This document shows positions 26,501 to 45,744 of a stretch of DNA of 64,000 nucleotides, in pieces. Made by a program: the position numbers and the translations under genes. Numbering within the stretch: position 1 is the first letter of the stretch; the number at the start of each line of letters is the position of its first letter. Source of the stretch: Onchocerca lupi (Eukaryota > Nematoda > Chromadorea > Rhabditida > Onchocercidae); assembly GCA_028564675.1 (NCBI GenBank), contig JAOVVO010000225.1:46520-110519 (forward strand), read 5' to 3'. The notes below the pieces were generated by a model. The model saw nothing but the letters and a program-made list of their open reading frames with translations. It was not told where the DNA came from and did no database searches.

Positions 26501-26996
26501 TCGTTTTAGTTTTTTGTAACGATTTCGATTTCTATTCACAAAATACGCTGCCTTTTTTGACTTCATAATTAAATTGAATTGAAGCAAAATTATCTATAAA
26601 AAAGGAACTCCTTCTTTAGTTTAATTTCATATACGCAATGAAACACAATTTAATTTGTCGAAATCTCAGTCAATTTTCATATTTGAAAATCATATTATTA
26701 GTTAAAAGTATTATCCTCGTCTTATTTTTCTTTTTTGATCTTGTGAATATAAAGCTGTTAGATATGGTCACTTTTTTATTCTCTGTTCTTGCTAAAATAT
26801 TGTTTAGAATAGAAAGTTACTTAAAACAAGGGATTTTGTTAATTTAAATTTTTTGGAATTGTCGAGAAAGAATTTTATTAATAAATATGGTAGAAAAATT
26901 AATAAAGCAAATTTTTCCAATTATTTTTTAGCTTTTGGTATATCGACCGTTTTATGGGATTATGTTTTTAACACAGTTGGCGTAGGGCCACTATAA
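23573..26996 (+). CDS. Fatty acid 2-hydroxylase (FA2H/FAH-1 family; complete, 316 aa)
   Basis: Six exons join in frame: 23573-23674, 24197-24331, 25180-25408, 25733-25899, 26222-26474 and 26932-26996. The N-terminal cytochrome b5 domain has the heme-ligand motif HPGG (His29) and the second ligand region KHAHSAAA (59-65). The C-terminal fatty-acid hydroxylase domain has the clusters HRFAFH (183-188), HGLHH (206-210), HYYFHH (264-269) and HNNHH (285-289), which bind the di-metal centre, plus DGDRLVFPPVPA and FGIST-LWDY typical of FA2H. The enzyme puts a 2-hydroxyl on very-long-chain fatty acids used in sphingolipids and sits in the ER membrane, taking electrons through its b5 domain. The C. elegans counterpart is known as fath-1. 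I chose the ATG at 23573 because it opens the b5 domain directly and lies 24 nt after an AG acceptor (TGAGTGCAG, ends 23548), a likely trans-splice site. Confidence 0.95.
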
Positions 26997-28569
26997 TCAA
27001 GTTTGATTATCTTATATTAATCGTTGAACTTCTGCTCATTTCGAATATCATTTTTAAACACTATATTTATATTTTGTTTATTATTCAAAAACATATGAAT
27101 TTAATTTCCTAGATTGCGCTCTAATTTATAAAAAGTTTCAATTTCTTCGAACTTTATTTTCTATTTTTGATTTCTTAGAACTTCGTCTATTTTGTTACTT
27201 TGTCTATTTTATACATTGCATTATTATTGAATACTTATAAAATTATGCTGTTAACATACAATTAGCACAGTGCTTTGCATCTTGAGAGCTTATATGCCGC
27301 AACCTCGTAAATTAGATATTATGCCGCAACTTGATATCATACCAAATTATATCTCTTTCCTTCACGACAGTGCAAAGTAAGCGCTAGAAACACTGCAATT
27401 CTATTATTATCTAAAATAACACAAGACGCTGTAACATAAGAGGAAAAAAAAAGCTTAATTTTTTGAATAACTAGAAGTTATTTAATAGAAATATTTTTGA
27501 TAAACCGTAAAAATAATTTATAAATGTTTGATGGTGTCCAAAATCTTTATCTAATGCTTCTCTTTCCAATGTTTCTTTCATGTCAAATAATTTAGTTTAT
27601 TAGAGGTAGATTTTTGGAATATTGTATTTTGGTTCCATAAACTGATGTTCACTTGTGACTGTGTTATGTTCTGAGTTTTTTTTTTTTTTGCAATATTTCG
27701 TGCCAAATTATTATATTTATTCAATAAATAATATTTTGTTTGGAAAATTGCCTCAGACAAAATAATGATAGCGTAAAGATAAAGAGGATCTCATTGTTAT
27801 TAAAAAGATGAAATAGATTCAATACAATATTTATCCATTAATGTTTAAGAAATAGAAATTCTACCTGTCAGCTTGTAACTGAAACTTACAGTTCATTAAA
27901 TAAGTTTTAATTTATTATTCAAATCAAAAGTGCGAAATTGAACATGAAGATCTATCGAACATCAGAAATAATGAGAGCGAAGGAATGTATTTCTAAGACT
28001 TGATAATTGACATCATTAGCCTCTAGTCATTTAATTTTTCTTATTTCTCAAGATGGGTTGAGTTAGGGGAAATCGTCCAACAGCGAGTTTATTTAGGGCA
28101 GAATTCGAGATGAAGCGAGAGTTGGACAGCAAACATTTGCGACATAACTTTTGTAATCAATGGTAAATAATTTCAGTAACTTATGATGATTGTTATCATA
28201 AGTTATTGAGATTGTTGTAGTAAAAGGCCAACCTTTTTCCTCTCCAATTTATTATGAGAGACTGGTTCTGAGGATTAATAAGCCATAGCAACAGATAAAT
28301 GCTCTACAATTGAGGATATAATTCAATAAAAATACAAAGAATATAGTGTGGTTGTTGATAGTGTTGGTGAATTGTCATGGGACCAGTGATTTTCATAAGC
28401 AAAGGCGAGGTATCGAGGGGCCGCATTTGCTGCTTTTGGGATTATGCGCTGAGGAGTTTATTCGGGAGTATTAGCTGGCCGAGGTTTGGAGTGGTGTGGA
28501 GATTTTAATTTGTTTTTGTGGTACTCATAACTAGATTTACATATATTGATTTTGCAGATATTTGGTGTA
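26997..28569. other. Intergenic region; GC-richer promoter/leader zone near its end
   Basis: No exon is visible after the hydroxylase stop codon. The segment about 28380-28500 is much less AT-rich than its surroundings (for example GCGAGGTATCGAGGGGCCGC) and lies 70-190 bp upstream of the NOP10 start, where promoter and leader would be expected. Confidence 0.5.
28551..28557 (+). promoter_or_regulatory. Probable trans-splice (or 5' UTR) acceptor for NOP10
   Basis: TTTGCAG after a T-rich run, 12 nt before the NOP10 ATG. In nematodes such a site close to the start codon usually receives a spliced leader. An ordinary 5' UTR intron is the alternative. Confidence 0.5.
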
Positions 28570-29837
28570 ATGTATCTAAAGTTTTATTTGGACGAAGAAG
28601 GAAATAGAATTTATACTTTGAAAGTGAGTTAATTTACGCTTATCATTCACTGATAATTTATTGAATACCGAATGTTTCATTAAACGGAATGATTTAGAAA
28701 GCGTTGTGTAGTTTTTTTCTTTTTTTTTTTGGAAATTGCTAGTATGTTGAGTTTGATAGTTAGCACAAATCTAAAATGCTAAAATAAATGATCAAACAAC
28801 ATTATGAATTCGCATTGTTGAATAATGATGATATAATAGTAGTAGATAGGATGATGTCAGTGATTTCGATTATTATGATTAGATGTGTTATATTGCATAA
28901 TTCATGTTTTGAATGGCTATTCTTTAATTTATAAAAGCAGATGTCTGTAGACTATTTAGGCCCATGAAAACCTATTAAAATTAATGAAGCTAGAAAAGGA
29001 TAATAAGACTGTTGTTATCAAAATTGTCGTCATGATTTTTTTAGAAAAAATAATGAGAATTCAAAAAGGTAAAAAGAATTTATGATTTTAAATCATCATG
29101 TTTGTGATCGTAATAGTATTCATTGGTTTTCTCGAAATAGTTGTAATTATCAATGTTAATCATATCTTATATTTCGTGATATTGCTTAGGAATAACTTTG
29201 TGTTTTAGCTGATAAGAAATGACCATCCTGTCAATTAGTTTTATTGATAGTGGTGTTTTCGCAAAATTTAGAAGAAATTAAAGTTCCTAGAGTTCATTTT
29301 ACCCACCTTTCTGACTTTTTTACCTGTATCCCAAATAACATTTGTCCCCTACGAATAAAGGAGCTATAAAATCTACTCAGTTTTGAAGAACAGTGTTTCT
29401 AAGATTGAGGTAATGATTGGGGGAGGTACTGAATAAGTGACCTTTAAAATAATTAATGCTTAATCAGTCATCTTAATGAATGGGTAATATATGAGCAATA
29501 TCTCATAAACTTATATTTTAAAGTAAGTCCAAGTTTTCAAGTTTAGTGTTTCTTTCATCCAAAAATATCAATATATATATATATATCAATCTGATGATAG
29601 TATTTGGAAACGGGGAAAAATGACTTGGTTTTAAAGCCGAAATTTAAAAATTTTCTAGTAAGATGAGGAAAACATTTTTGATGTATATTGTTTTAGGCCA
29701 CAGATCCGCAAGGTCGACAAACGCAAAGCGCTCATCCAGCTCGTTTTTCACCTGAAGACAAGAATTCCAAATATAGGATAATTATCAAGAAACGTTTTAA
29801 TATTCTGCCTACAATGCAATCGAAGCCAGTTTATTAA
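28570..29837 (+). CDS. NOP10: H/ACA ribonucleoprotein subunit NOP10 (complete, 64 aa)
   Basis: Two exons, 28570-28623 and 29697-29837, give a 64-residue protein, the same length as human NOP10. The sequence reads MYLKFYLDEEGNRIYTLK, then ATDPQGRQTQSAHPARFSPE and IIIKKRFNILPTM, matching the family's YTLK...DPxGxxTxSAHPARFSPDD and KKRF blocks along the whole length. NOP10 is a core subunit of nucleolar H/ACA snoRNPs with dyskerin, NHP2 and GAR1, which pseudouridylate rRNA and stabilise guide RNAs. The zinc-binding cysteines of archaeal NOP10 are absent, as is usual in eukaryotes. The stop codon is followed 7 nt later by AATAAA and 46 nt later by the start of another gene on the same strand, which points to an operon. 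Confidence 0.97.
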
Positions 29838-29844
29838 TTTAGAG

Positions 29845-29875
29845 AATAAAAGCAACAGAAAGATTACAAATATAG
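29845..29875 (+). promoter_or_regulatory. Compact intercistronic processing region (poly(A) signal plus acceptor)
   Basis: AATAAA at 29845-29850, 7 nt after the NOP10 stop, and an AG acceptor (ATATAG, ending 29875) 8 nt before the next ATG. Both lie within the 46-nt gap, the arrangement expected for 3'-end formation coupled to trans-splicing. Confidence 0.55.
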
Positions 29876-29883
29876 TTTTTAAT

Positions 29884-30788
29884 ATGTTAATTTGGGAATG
29901 GCGACGGAAATGGCGACAATATATTCGTAATAAACGGCCACCATCACGTTTAACATATCAACAGTTAACAAAAAGGTTAGTTCAGTATTTCTGTTTACAA
30001 AGAAGAATGAAAAAAAGAAAAGATTTCGAGAAGTAATGGCATTCTTCTAAATTTTAACATTCTGGATCATTCTTATATTCTTTGTTAGATCGAGAAATCT
30101 GAATACTGTAATCAAGGGTTCATGAGTTAAAAAGCTTTTTTATTCTGGATTTTTTAATGCTGAAAAATTTCAGTTGAGAATAAATTTTATAACTGAATTA
30201 GGTCTTAATTATGAAAATTGCAGCTAACTATCCGCATTATAAACAATGACTCGATTTTTGCTCTCTTAATTGCTCGATTCATTTAAATTTGTTCCTCTTT
30301 TTCATAAGATATTGAACACAAATTGCAGTTATTATTTAACATATCTGTATATCATAGCTTTGTAGGTCCACTTAATAGTTATAAATATTTTCCTTATTGC
30401 GAGATATTGAAGCAAGATGACCGTTCGGTCGAATTTACTTTTTATTTTTATGCTTTGATTACGACGCAGATAGTGGGAAGAAATTAAGATTGAAAAGAAT
30501 TTCAAATTAGATTGAATTCAGAAGTATTTCATAAAATCTCTTATTAATTTATGAAGAATTTGATAAATTTGAATGATTTTTCTTCATTTCAGGTATACAA
30601 GAGTTTCATTCGTTCTCTTTATTGTGGGATGGCATGTTATCGGTTTTGTAATATGGAGAAAAGTAGAGAAGTTGAAGAAAGATAGTCCGCAGGAAAAAGT
30701 TTTGTTAAGTGAAATGCCTAAAAAAGGTTTTATGGAACTTTCAGAGGAGGGAAAAGGGGATATTGATTTTGAGGATATTGACGGATGA
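29884..30788 (+). CDS. Small single-pass membrane protein, unknown function (95 aa)
   Basis: Two exons, 29884-29975 and 30593-30788, with AG|GT...AG borders completing an AGG codon across the junction. Residues 1-34 are strongly basic and aromatic (MLIWEWRRKWRQYIRNKR). Residues about 35-52 form one hydrophobic segment (VSFVLFIVGWHVIGFVIW), followed by a Lys-rich stretch and an acidic C-terminus (EEGKGDIDFEDIDG). I do not recognise the family. A basic N-terminus followed by one membrane span is common among small mitochondrial inner-membrane proteins, but this is only a suggestion. It starts 46 nt downstream of NOP10 on the same strand, so the two are probably transcribed together. The next gene, eEF1A, converges on it from the other strand. 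Confidence 0.75.
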
Positions 30789-32120
30789 AGACAATAACAG
30801 TTCCACATCAGTGAGCTTTAGTCTCTCCCATCGCTCTACTTTGGAACGCTATTAAAATTGAGTCACGCAAATCCTTGGGTACTTACTAAATCTCCAATTT
30901 ATTATAGTTCTAACATCTTGATTGAAAATTCTATTGCTATCTGGATATACTGTCGCACTTCTAACTTGTTGCAGTGCGAATTTATGGATTATACTAAATA
31001 CTGGACTTAAAAAGTTACTAGAAGTCAAAATTCTTTTTCCATTTTCTTCGTATGCCATTTTGATATCCATTGTTTGTTTTTATGTTGCTAATCCTCGTCA
31101 GAGTAATTTCCCAAATAAAATGTTCCCATATTATAGTATCGCGACCACGCTAAACCTGATGAACTTTAAATTAATCATCATAATTTATTAAAGCATAGTA
31201 TGGCAAGGTTGATTACTTAGGCACTGGATTATCATAATTATAAAACTCGAATTTGTCGTATCATATCGTTTTGTGGCTTACATCTAGCTCTGTCGATAGT
31301 TACTAAAGTTTTCTCATTCGAATCGTGTATTACCATACGAAATGCTTAACATTACCCACATTAGATTTTTATTCCAAAAGTAGTGAATATTAATGATAGC
31401 TAAAGTTTATTCATGAGTAATTCCATCCTTCTTTTTCTTGGTTTGGATATCGAAATTATAAATATATGCCTTGAAAATAATTTTTGCGTATGCGACAGTT
31501 GCTGTTAGAAAAAGGTATTTATTAAAAGGGGAACAATTACAAACAAACACTATTCGAAAATATCCAAATAACTTATCACTGAATATTCTTACCTTTTTTG
31601 CTCATAGAAGAGAATAGTGTTCTGGTCCCTGACTGTTGAGTATCGTATCGATTCGAGTCGAACTATCGCTATAATCGTTGTACAACACTGTCAAAAGAAA
31701 ACCCTTGTAGAAAACTGTTGTAGAAACACTGGGCATTCCCTGACCAATCGTGGAATAAGAATATGCTTCTGCTCCAAATTCGATCCTCATATATATATAT
31801 CCTTTCAGAATCCTTCCTTCTTTTCATTCTCCAATTTGTTGCCTCATGATCTTGCTTTGTTTACCTGTTAGTTGGAGCGTTTGGAGGCAAACATGTTTAC
31901 CCCACTGTTATCGGCCTGTTGGTACATTTGAAAGCAAACATGTTTACCCTACTGTTATCTGCCTGTTGGTACATATGAAATTATGCGCTTCTTGAACCTT
32001 AACACCCTTTATTTATGTCAATTTCCGGATTTGTCCGACAATGTAGATACAATTTTTTTCACAGATATCTTTATGCTTGCATTATAGAAAAGTGATTAAA
32101 GAAATAACAAATGTAGGTGT

Positions 32121-32157
<37 letters not shown>

Positions 32158-32528
32158 CGTAATATCTTTGTGCTTATATCATAAAAAAGTTATTTTTTTC
32201 TTGCCTGAAATAGTTCAGTTTCTTCCTTCCACGGAAGAAAAATGAATACATGAAATGTGAAAAAAATTCAGTGTAGCAACAGCATATGGAAACAAGAGAA
32301 TGAAAATAGAAATATCAATGCAGCATAATGCTACGAAGAGTGCAATAAGCAATAAAATATTGATAATGATGTCCATAAAGCATAACAAAAAAGAGAAGTA
32401 TTCTTTTAAATTAATGAAATAACAACTGCATTTAATTAGCAACTGGAGGAAGATTGAGATTAAAAATTGGAAATTCTTTCTAACTGAAATGATAACAGTG
32501 TGATTGGGAAAAAACTAATTGGCTATTA
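30789..32528. other. Intergenic region between convergent genes
   Basis: It holds the 3' ends of the NOP10 pair and eEF1A. A tandem repeat lies at 31857-31980 and a 35-T run at 32123-32157. Open frames of 60-89 codons on both strands lack splice support or family likeness. The 32215-32450 stretch has more even composition and may be eEF1A 3' UTR. Confidence 0.5.
31857..31980. repeat. 47-bp tandem repeat, about 2.5 copies
   Basis: Two good copies start at 31887 and 31934 with GCAAACATGTTTACCC and continue with ACTGTTATC and GCCTGTTGGTACAT. A degenerate half copy precedes them. Confidence 0.8.
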
Positions 32529-39103
<6,575 letters not shown>

Positions 39104-40708
39104 CTAGATCTCATCACTTTCCGGTTCAGATTCTGAAATATAATCATTCCGGAAATCATTTGTATCTACTGCTTCACGCATTGCTAATTGAATTAAAGCT
39201 CGTGTTTCCGGATCACTCGCAAGATCTACTGGAAGCTTTCGCTCATTATTATGTATTGTAGTACTTGCACCATGTTCAAGCAATATTTTCACACATTCTA
39301 AATGACCTTTCCAGGCTGCCGCATGTAGAGCTGTATCGCCAATTTTATTCTGCAAGCCAAAAAAGTTAAGGTCACACATCTTTCCCCTCTTCCTTTAAAT
39401 AATAAAAACACTTTCTAGCTTGAAACAACTTCACCTGTGCGGAAATGCACATATTGGGTATAGAGCATAACAATTTAACAATTGCGACATGACCACCATG
39501 ACTCGACCAGTATAGTGGCGTTGAACCGGATTTATCCAAACCATTCACTGATACCTGAATAAATATATAATTGCTAAATAATTTGAATATATAATTTCAA
39601 TAACTTCCATTCATCTTATATATGCATCATTCCATTAATCGATCTAAAATTTTCGAGTTTGAATTTCAAACCATTTTCAACAATTGTTTGGATTTGTGAA
39701 TTTTATCTTTTCTGAACTCTCATAAAATTCGATTCGTAAGAAGTAATGAATCATAGCAAAACTAGTGTCTGAAAAGCTTCATATATACCGAGTACAACGA
39801 CGATATTCAAAGAAAGAAAACTTGAACGAAAAGATATGATTATTGTATATTTGATATTTTATTCGAAGAATCGACACATCGTTATGTCAAATATGTGCCC
39901 ATACCATCTACCGAATCAATTTGTAAATTTTTCAGTATTAAACAGAAATTTACGAAAATATAGATACATAACTTACCGCATTATCAAGACATTCTTTAAC
40001 ACATTCTATATTTCCTCGTTTTGCTGCATCATGCAATGGATATTCGATATATTCTGCTGTCATCACTACAAACATCATATTTTCGAATTGTCATCAAATA
40101 AAAATTCAACATTGCTGTTTCATTAAGATTAATCAATTTAAGATTAACTTCTGTCTAAGATTATTTACAGCATGATGTGATTTCTACAAGATTATAAATG
40201 GAACTAATTATGACCAATCATACACTGATTTCTAGCAAGAAGTCCATAATATCAAAATATCAAAATCGATCCATCTAATCCATGCCAAAAGTATTGTCAG
40301 TGTTAAAGATTCTTGTAACATTAATGGTTTTCTATCAGTGCACCAATAAAACCTACCGTAATTTCCTGGAATTAAACCTGTTTGGTTCCTGCAACGTGCT
40401 GGCCACCACTGTGCATCATTACTGCTATCCGAAACATACAGCAAATCACCTTCATTGAATGACAATTCTTTGTCCTAAAAAATTTAAATAAGTTACAGGG
40501 AAAAATAATCATATTTTACATGATATAAAGCAATCCGCAATACTGAAAAAAAATTGATCATAATCTTAATTAATTTGCTTATATTAACAGGAATAATATA
40601 ACTAACGTTTTGCGCTGTGTAGTCATACAAAGCTCGATAAACAGTCACTCGTCCCGGTTTAGGTGCAGGTCTTGGTGGTCTTGATTCAGTCATTAAATCT
40701 CGGGTCAT
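39104..40708 (-). CDS. Osteoclast-stimulating factor 1-like SH3/ankyrin protein (complete, 224 aa)
   Basis: Five exons on the minus strand: 40708-40607, 40474-40357, 40065-39977, 39554-39435 and 39349-39104. The order is that of OSTF1: a Pro-rich start (RPPRPAPKPGRVTVYRALYD), one SH3 domain (ALYDYTAQN, DKELSFNEGDLLYV, the QWW signature, GLIPGNYV), then three to four ankyrin repeats (EYPLHDAAKRGNIECV, SGSTPLYWSSHGGHVAIV, IGDTALHAAAWKGHLECV) and an acidic tail ending ESEPESDEI. Human OSTF1 has 214 residues. OSTF1 is a cytosolic adaptor that binds proline-rich partners in Src-related signalling. Two in-frame ATGs exist, at 40708 and five codons later at 40693. The first lies 24 nt after a TTTTTAG acceptor (AG 40734-40733), a plausible trans-splice site. 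All introns are short (about 85-540 bp). Confidence 0.95.
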
Positions 40709-41515
40709 ATAAATTTATACATAGAAGATTATCTAAAAATATTCATAGCAAAAAAACTGCTTCAAATGTCCGTTTATATAAATAAGTGCATGAGTCCCGA
40801 ATTGATGCAATTTCTTCAAATTTTGAATATTGCAGAATAAAACTGTAAAGGACTGAAAACCAATGAAATTAGACCGGGACAAAATACTGCATATTAATTT
40901 CATCTTATGTAATTGCATCCCTTCTATATTTATCATATATAACCACTTTAGCTAAGTGGAATTAAATGCATACTATTGGCTTTATTATCATCACACCAGA
41001 TTTCATTATTAAAAGCCCAAATGAAACTTTATTTTGCTTCTTTATTCTTATTCCTGTCTTCATGGATATTTTCTTGCATCAATGACAGCTGTCATCATCA
41101 AAAACAATACTCAATAAGCTCGATAAACGAAAGCCTTGAGTTATTACATATCTATGTCATTCTTATCCATCTTCTCACTTATATCCCACTAATAGATTCC
41201 CAAATGCACAAGGAAAATCAATAAATAACAAATCTTATGAAAGCTTTCGAATCACTACAAAGTGTCTTTGGTGAAGATTATTTCTTTTTCAATTTAACCG
41301 ATTATTTCTTTGGCTGATCGTGTTGAATCTCGCTTGGTTCTATAAAAATTACAGAAATGAAAATTCGCGACAACTTTTCGCCAAATGCATAAAAACATGA
41401 CAACAAATTATAAATCATTTATGCAATTCACGACACAATAATGATATAAAACAAACAGCCTAAAAATTGAATAAAAAAAACTATTGCTACTTATAATGAT
41501 AATAATTACAATTCT
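40709..41515. other. Intergenic region, no gene seen
   Basis: About 0.8 kb between the 3' end of NDUFB9 and the start of OSTF1 on the same strand, longer than a normal intercistronic gap. It has moderately AT-rich unique sequence and no exon-like frame with splice support. Confidence 0.55.
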
Positions 41516-43648
41516 TTATTTCTGTTCAGCTTCTTTCGATGATTTCGGAAGTTCGGTTTGGATTTTAGCCAATTCATCATCCCATTCTTTTTCAATCTTA
41601 GACCAATGAGAAAGCAGCTCTTTTTTTCTTTTCTCACGTCGGTTAAAGTAATAAGGAAATTGTTCACGTTCAACATTTGTCCATGTTGTACTATCAAGCA
41701 TCTGTAAAGTGAACAGAAAAATGCTGTATATTTATTGCATAATTTAATTTATCACAAGATAAACTAAGCAAAAAATCGCATTACTAATGTGCAAAGATTG
41801 AACGGTCATTTCTGTACAAACAAAAACAAAAACAGAAAAAAAAAAACTAATCAAATTCTATTGCTTTGAAAAGAAACTTGCTTAAAACTTTCTGCAAAAT
41901 TCGATTGCCAGTATCTCATTTTGCGGAAAGGAATAATAATAAAATACATATTTCAAAAATTTCAAGCAAGCCGATGGATTATAGAAATACACTGATGATT
42001 AATATTGTAATTTTTCCGCAAAACATTTATGTCTGCTATGACATCGTATTATGATTAAAAATCTACAAAGCATTAAGTCGATTTGAATTTGAAAATCCGA
42101 AACTTACAGCATCAGGCATATTATGCGTATCACGATCGTATGATGCACCACCGACATCTGAGCCAACTGTAAAGAAAAGAACAATTTTTCATCATTTGAA
42201 CAGTATTTTCTGCATATAAACTAAGATTTCAGAATTACGATAATATTAGAAATTACTATAGTTCAATAAATCGTTGTAGTTGACCCATTTATCATTTAGT
42301 CTTTACAGTTCTAAATTATCGATAGCTTAGCCAACAAATCGACAAAACTAACTGAAAGATTGTTAGCGCCAGTAACAGCATTAACTTAATGATTTTAATT
42401 ATTCATATAGTTCAATGCTACACGAAATATTTATGTCAGTACAATAATTAACTAAATGATAAATGAGTCAATGCACTGATTAATTAACTGATAAATATAC
42501 TATCATTCTACTAGTAAAGCTACTAGTAAAAATGATTTTATATTTCATTTTACTTTTAGAGCTTGAGATTACTGACATCTTAAGTAGATATGGCTGAATT
42601 ATAAATCACATTGACATCTGTTATTACAAGATATAATTTTTGGTATATTTTAAATATAATTTTAGATAAAAAAGTGAAAATATTATCAAGGAATAATTTT
42701 TCCGAATGATTTAAACATAATTATAAAAGGAAAAATATACTATAAAAAAAAAGAAACTTACAACGAAAAGTAGCCCAGTGTTTTCTTTCCCATATTTGAC
42801 GACAACCATCCAAATACAACAGCCGAGCTTTGTCAGGATCTTTTTCCTCCCTATATGCATCGAAACGAGCCCTCATCACTACCTTCTGGAAACGCGCTTC
42901 TAGACTGAAAATTCACAGAATCATTCGAAAAGTAAACAAAAGAGGAAATAGAATTCTTTTTTAGAAAAAAAGAGAAACTTTATGTAGGATGAAATAAATT
43001 AAGAAACGATTCAATCTTGTACTGAATTTTTTTCCCGGAGAATTTGAAAACAATCCTTGTTTAACAGAAAAGCATGCTTCCACACAATAATGGTTTTTAA
43101 AGAAAACAATAATTTCATATGAAGTCTCATAATATAAAGAAGTATTTCCAACAGAAATTAAATCAATGTTTCCTTCCCAAAATTAAGTGCTAACAGTCCA
43201 AAATCTTGCTAATTTTCACAGAAAAATATTTACTTCCTTGCTATAGAATGTCTTCTCTATTGGTCGAAAGGGATTTGCATTAAATCGAAAGCGATGAGTT
43301 GCCTGATTCTATTATTATCAATTAAGATAACTTTATATCAATTTCTTTTAACTAACAAAGTATCATTATGTCAATATATCATGAAAAATACATGCATTTT
43401 TTCTCAAAACTATAAACATATCTCTTGGGATTTTAATAATCTAGAAAAGAGACAATGATAATAGGGAAGCAGTAAAGTAAAATATATAATTTTTGAATTT
43501 TCTCATCTCATTAAAATAAAAAGAAATGAACAACTTACATATCCGTTCCATAGTAACCATCTACTTCACGCATAGCACGTTTGAACAATCGACATACTTT
43601 CTGACGATGTGATAACGCTTTGCTGAACATCCAAGATGGTGATTCCAT
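41516..43648 (-). CDS. NADH dehydrogenase (complex I) subunit NDUFB9, LYR protein (complete, 165 aa)
   Basis: Four exons on the minus strand: 43648-43539, 42904-42762, 42166-42108 and 41701-41516, joining in frame. The N-terminus has the LYR-family helix (HRQKVCRLFKRAMREVD; LFK-R in place of LYK-R), then VMRARFDAYREEKDPDKARL and the family-typical GGASYDRDTHNMPDA (human GGTSYERYDCYKVPEW). The C-terminal part matches [20 protein letters not shown] as FPYYFNRREKRKKELLSHWS. Human NDUFB9 has 179 residues. It is an accessory subunit of the membrane arm of complex I, where it binds the acyl carrier protein through its LYR motif. The protein is basic and charged throughout, without a membrane span, as expected. 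Confidence 0.95.
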
Positions 43649-45557
43649 AATAGTAAAATAATTAACAATTACACAAATTCACCCAATTTAATCTCAGCAG
43701 AATCTATAAAGAAATTCACATAATTCTGCGAAATATGTAAAGAAAAAGAAAAGAAAAAAAATTAATCATTGAGAAAAAATCAATATTTATTCAGAAATTG
43801 GATCATTTAATATCTTGATATTCATTAAAGAAATATTAATCATATGAGATACATTTGAGCATATTTTTCAAGAAATGCATATTGTATATTATCTTCACTG
43901 CTGTCCACACCGTAATCTAGCACATTACCATTTGCTGTATGATACCACGTGCTGAGAAAAAATGCATAAAGTGGCGTGAATTTTTGTTTACTGTATTGCG
44001 TGGAATATCATATAGTCTGATATATGGTACCATGCAGTATATAATAATGTGCTCGCAACATATTAGCAGATAATGCATGAAAACGCATGAATGCATAGGT
44101 TTTCGTCACATATTACTGTATGATACCGTCTACATGTTGGATACTGCTGAATTTATAATATTACATAACATTATCCGATGTGTTATCGTCAAATTTGATA
44201 TTTCAGATAAATTGTTAACATGAGATAATGAGGTTCGGGAATTCCAATACTCAAAATCTTTACCATAAGTTTTGATATTTTTCTAGCCGAAAGACGAAAG
44301 AATAGCAACTGTCACGAGAGAAAAAAAGAGATAAAAAGCAAATAAAATCAATCGCACGAGAAGAAAAAATATCGCTGTCTGCTACATACCATTTTTTTTT
44401 TTTCGCTATTCTTATCAATCTCTACTTCTCATAATCCTTCACAATCTCTTCCTTTCGTAATTCTTATCAATCTCTGCTTTCTATATTCTATTCTCTTCAC
44501 ATCTTTTCCAGTTAGTAGTTCCTAATTATTAAGGAATTTTTCAACTTTTCTATCAATTATACTATCTTCGTAGATCCCACATTCTGCAATCTTTTGCAAA
44601 TTACTACACTCTTTTTTTCTGCTCTCATCATCTGCACCATCCACTATCAAAACGAAACTATGCCTTCCAATTTCTCATTGTAGCACTCCATTTCCGGAAA
44701 GTAAATATAATTTGAGGTTTCCGGCGACATTTCCCGATTCCGGTTAATTCTCTTACATCGGTATGAGTAATGAAATGTGCGATTTGAAAAAAACCAAGAT
44801 TTGGATTAAGTTTAAAACCGGAATTAGTAATTAATTAGGCTTCATTTCAATGCAGCGTTGAAATAATTTTGATTGCGTCGGAATCGTAATATCCGGTTAT
44901 TTCAGAAACTTTTCTTATAATTCATCTAATCTACCCATTAGTTTCAGTTCCAAATTAAAAGTTTCATTCTTGAAATATATGAAGCGTTCCAAAATAAAAT
45001 TTTCCTTTTTTGTAAATAAAAAAAAAAAAAAAACAAACAAATAAAAATCAAAACGTCTTTTTTCCATTTTTCATGAAATAGATTATAATTTTAAGGCCTT
45101 TATTTAATTCTTTCGTTTTCCTTTGTTTAGAAAATTTCAATTAAAATAAGCATATATGTTTATTTTAATTGAAAATTTTCAAAATACAATAAGACTGAAA
45201 TTCTTTATTTAAAATTGATTGTTTGAAATTTCAAAACTTAATATGTCAAAAAACTTTTTGACAATTTGCTCATTAAAATATGGGATTTCGATGATACTTA
45301 AATTGGTTTTATTCAGTTTTAATGTTCACTTAGAAATATATTCCATTTCAAATAATACTTAAAGTTTTAAACGGCATAAAGCCTTTCTTCTTTCACATAC
45401 TTCAATCAAAAATTTTATTCCATTAGCAAATTATAGAAAAATAATACATAAAGTTATTCGTTATAATCAAAGAATTAAGCCGAAATAGTGCAATTAAAAC
45501 ATAAACGATCAAATAGTGATTTGAATCAGATAGATAACTAGTTCAGAATCATGCTTA
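43649..45557. other. Intergenic region upstream of NDUFB9
   Basis: No gene is seen. 43880-44130 has more even composition with repeated TGTATGATACC (for example 43936 and 44120) and GGTACCAT motifs, suggesting an old repeat. 44390-44640 is CT-rich on the plus strand. The remainder is AT-rich. Confidence 0.5.
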
Positions 45558-45744
45558 TCTATATAAATAAAAATGTAAATGCTACCTGTTACTTCCCAAT
45601 GATCTCCGCAAGTTCTTCACCGACTCTTCAAATTTTGACGCAACCTTGCGTTCGAATAGGCGCGTGCTCTTATATAAACATACTTTTTTTCACGTGTCAC
45701 GTGCGTGACAACTAAAAGTACGGGAGAGAGCGGAATTTATTGAC

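Noticed and set aside
30922..31191. 89-codon plus frame after the small membrane protein gene
   Set aside because: No domain likeness, no splice support, and it overlaps another open frame on the opposite strand.
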